Source: Henckelia pumila
Taxonomy: Eukaryota > Streptophyta > Magnoliopsida > Lamiales > Gesneriaceae
DNA: 64,000 nucleotides
NCBI RefSeq assembly: GCF_033568475.1
Contig: NC_133122.1
Coordinates: 8,052,324-8,116,323, forward strand
Reading direction: 5' to 3'
Of the stretch, positions 60,920 through 64,000 are shown in pieces (positions within the stretch are counted from its first letter, which is position 1; the number at the start of each line of letters is the position of its first letter). Both the position numbers and the translations under genes were made by a program. The notes under the pieces were generated by a model, which had not been told where the DNA came from, searched no databases, and worked only from the letters and a program-made list of their open reading frames with translations.

Positions 60920-62517
60920 TGTAGTGACCCTGCATGGAATCACCTACTAACTGACAACTAATAGCATGCATTAAACTTAATACAGCAAAATTCTTAAACA
61001 GAGTAAAAAACGTGCGGAAACATAATCCATATTTTACATAACAGCTTAGTAAAACATATCCAGACTTAAATATCTAGTGATACAACCATATTGAAATGCT
61101 TAAAATAAAACTGTCTAAAACATTTATACAGCTAAAAAAATCATGCTGTATAAAATCCCCTGAAAAGCTCTGGCTCCCTAATCCTGCCTCGAGCTACCGG
61201 CTCCGTCCATCCTGCGACCTGCCCCTTGAAATGGGTGTCCAAGATAACAACTAGGACGTGAGCGCTAACGCCCAGTACATAAACATGAGTAAACATATGT
61301 ATATGATGCATGCAACATGATGACTGGTAAAGGGTCATCTGAAAAGTCATGCTCAGTACCGGCGCCACATGAGTGCTGCCACTGCACGGATCAAACTCTG
61401 GGTACAACCACACTCGTCTAGTACACCAGAGTAGTCAGACATACATGTCCCCGCCGTCGCGGTACTCTCAGTGACAGACTATCGAGTATAGAGCTGAGCG
61501 GCTCTATAATCAGGTATAACAAGGTATAGGCTCAACGTGTATGTGCACATGATATATGAATATATAAAACGGTAAAACATACATCATGCCACATAATAAT
61601 GCCAAATAAATGCAACAGATAAACATGTATACTCGCTGGAAATCTCAGTCAATGTGTGTTTACCTAACACCGAAGTCTGAACTAAGCTGGAAAAAGACAA
61701 CCCCTAGCTGTCCTAGGTCAACTCCCGACCCGACCTGGTCTCAAGCCCGACCCGACCTGACCTGGCCTCTTGGTTCGACCCCGAGCTCTTCCTTCCCGAG
61801 CTCCCGAGCTACTATTTCCCGAACTCTCGAGCTATTCCTTCCCGAGCAGAAATATGAAGTGAGATGGAAGTGGTTGTGTCAATATCTGAACTCTCAACTC
61901 CTATTTATAGGGAATGGGCTGGGACAGGTGTCAAACGCATGCGTGATATCTTGACATCTGGCAGGACACTAAGCATTCAAATCCTGAGCTCTTGACACCT
62001 AGCATGTCAACTCATGCATTGATTCTGGTTCCGCCACGCAACATTCCCGACCCGACCACAATGTGTTCTTCCTATGGCCAAACACTAGCTTGACCAAGCA
62101 CTTCACTTTCTTGAGCACCCTAGGACCCGACCCGAGCCATGCTTTTCCTTGACCGAGCCCCTCGTGTCCGAACCCTCCCTTGGTTCACCATGACCGACCC
62201 GAGCCCCAAGGAAACATCCGAGCTCAAACCAAGCTCCATGCCCGAGCTAAATCCACCTCCACGCCCGAGCTCTAGCTCAATGCCCGAGCCCTAGTGCCAT
62301 GCCCGAGCCCTAGCCAAAGCCACACACACACGGCCAAGCTCTTGATGCTCAACCATGTCCGACCCGAGCCACTCATGACCAACCCGAGCCCATGGTCAAA
62401 TCCATCAAACCCTAGCTCATTCTCATACCATGTGTTCTTGATCTTGACTTATTTAATTAGTAACCTTTAATCATGTTTAACATATTATTATCTTAAAATA
62501 AAATCTGGGTTACTACA
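60920..62517 (-). repeat. 3' LTR of element G
   Basis: 1598 bases. On the minus strand it starts TGTAGTAACCC and ends GGGTCACTACA, an 11-base near-perfect terminal inverted repeat. It contains many GACCCGAGC / GCCCGAGC short repeats (61720-62400). The PPT and pol follow on the right. Confidence 0.82.
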
Positions 62518-62531
62518 TTCTCCCCACCTTT
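62518..62531 (-). other. Polypurine tract of element G
   Basis: The minus strand reads AAAGGTGGGGAGAA directly before the 3' LTR. Confidence 0.8.
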
Positions 62532-62659
62532 AGATATTTCGTCCGCGAAATAAAATCTAAAGACAAATTAAGATAACAATATGAAACAGAAAACCATGTT
62601 TTATTACAACAAACGGTAATTACATCTTTACATGGTAATCAAAACTACAAAGCAAACAA

Positions 62660-64000
62660 CTCAGGATATTCTGCTCGCATATGGCTCTCGATTTCCCAAG
62701 TTGCTTTCTCAACGCCTCAGCGCTGCCACTGTACCATCACAAGTGGTATAGTCTTTTTTCGAAAAACTTTCTCCTTCCTGTCTAGAATACGGAGTGATCG
62801 TCCAACATACGACAGATCTGGCTCTAGCTAAACTTCAGAAGACTGAATCACATGTGATTCATCAGCTATGTACTGTCGAAGTAACGACACATGAAACACA
62901 TTATGTATACTGGAAAGAGATGGCGGTAACGCCAAACGGTAAAGCAACATCTCCAATCTTCTCCAGTATCTGGAAAGGTCCAATGAAATGAGGTGATAAC
63001 TTGCCTTTCACACCGAACCTCATCACCTTCCTGAAAGGTGACACTCGTAAGAATACATACTCACCAGGCTCAAACTGCAATGGCCTGCGATGAATATTAG
63101 CATAACTGGCTTGTCTATCCTGAGCAGCTTTGATCCTCCGCTTGATCAAATCTACCTTGTCTACAATCTGCTGCACCAACTCAGGACCCTCGACTTGTCG
63201 TTCTCCGACTTCATCCCAGAATAACGGAGTACGACACCGTCGACCATACAATGCCTCAAAAGGTGTCATATCAATACTACGATGATAACTGTTATTGTAG
63301 GCAAATTCGATCAAAGGTAATTGATCCTGCCAAGATAAACCAAAGTCCATGACAGAAGAACATAGCATATACTCCAACGTACGAATCGTCCGCTCTGACT
63401 TACCATCAGTCTCTGGATGATATGCAGTGCTCAAACTCAGAGTGGTACCCAATGCCTGCTGAAAACTACCCCAAAAACGTGAAGTAAATCGCGGGTCTCT
63501 ATCACTAACTATGTCACTGGAATCCCATGTAATCACACTATCCCCTGGATGTATAAGCGTGTCATGCGATCATAAGAATACTCCCGGTTGTAAGGAATGA
63601 AATGTGCTGATTTCGTCAAACGGTCAACAACGACCCAGATAGCATCACACTGACGTGAAGTCATAGGCAAGTGGGTAACAAAATCCATAGTCACATTCTC
63701 CCACTTCCATTCGGGAATCTCAATATTCTGCAGTAATCCACCTGGTCTTCGGTGTTCAGCCTTGACCTGTTGACAAACCAAACATCTTGAAATAAATTGA
63801 TATACACTCCGCTTCATCCCTTTCCACCAGAATCTAGTTCGCAAGTCCTTATACATTTTCATGCTTCCAGGATGAATAGACAATCGACTCCTGTGAGCTT
63901 GAGAAAGAATATCATTCCTGAGCTCCGCAATATCAGGCACAACCACTCGATTCGATAAGCATAATAAACCATCTGCTTGATAATGGAATCCAGATGTATT
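62660..64000 (-). pseudogene. Element G pol: integrase and chromodomain, partial and broken
   Basis: Minus strand, continuing beyond the window edge. From 64000: the integrase zinc site ([24 protein letters not shown]), start of the core ([20 protein letters not shown]), then a TGA and a one-base shift near 63536-63500, then [51 protein letters not shown]. Another shift near 62925 leads to NVFHVSLLRQYIADESH, a TAG, RILDRKEKVFRKKTIP, and the chromodomain VQWQR, TGA (62717-62719), GVEKATWEIESHMRAEYPELF. Same general clade as A, B and C but clearly a different family. Inactive. Confidence 0.85.

Noticed and set aside
1-64000. CRISPR arrays, bacterial-type operons, tRNA or rRNA genes
   Set aside because: None seen. 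Matches to tRNA sequence are only the 12-base primer binding sites of elements B and C.

Overview
This is a window of a plant nuclear genome, almost certainly a eudicot angiosperm. The evidence is spliced genes with short GT-AG introns, a plant-type ORC1 carrying a PHD and a BAH domain, a plant RBP45/47 RNA-binding protein gene, large Ty3/gypsy chromoviruses with LTRs of 1.6-2.9 kb, an endogenous caulimovirid and a hAT-type MITE. I cannot name the species. A 100-base N gap (46231-46330) and a run of 41 G (45000-45040) show that this is a draft assembly.

Layout. (1) Positions 1 to about 24650 are a stack of nested Ty3/gypsy elements whose chromodomain-bearing pol looks like the Tekay/Del clade. 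The oldest is element A (+), of which only the integrase C-terminus, chromodomain and 3' LTR remain (1791-2036 and 22932 to about 24650). Its integrase was hit by element B (-, 2037-22931, target duplication ATCGG). B's gag was in turn hit by element C (+, 8697-19447, target duplication CTACT). A further LTR (1-1790, reverse orientation, called D) abuts the left end of A. B and C keep both LTRs, a PBS matching initiator tRNA-Met, gag and pol. In both, gag and protease are separated by what looks like a genuine GT-AG intron at the same codon.

(2) Positions 24651-33902 are a gene island: ORC1 (+, 16 exons, 25730-30317) converging on an RBP45/47-type gene (-, 8 exons, 30839-33786). The RBP45/47 model is fully open. 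The ORC1 model is open except for one missing base in exon 13.

(3) Positions 35190-46230 are repeats: a decayed endogenous caulimovirid (-, 35190-40284), a second copy of LTR D (+) split by a solo LTR of another family (40824-42668), and the 3' LTR and pol remnant of another chromovirus, E (-), running into the N gap.

(4) Positions 47946-59060 are a ZIP-family metal transporter locus (-). The first two coding exons are clean, the third has a frameshift, and the C-terminal half is riddled with stops and frameshifts. Its large intron holds a 2.6 kb non-autonomous LTR element (51721-54311) inserted in one copy of a local tandem duplication. A 530 bp hAT MITE (57498-58027) lies in the upstream region.

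(5) Positions 60920-64000 are the 3' LTR and pol of one more chromovirus, G (-), running off the window.

The host genes form small islands in retrotransposon-rich DNA. The most unusual signals are the shared intron between gag and protease, and in-frame stops just before or within the chromodomain in all four chromovirus copies where that junction can be read.
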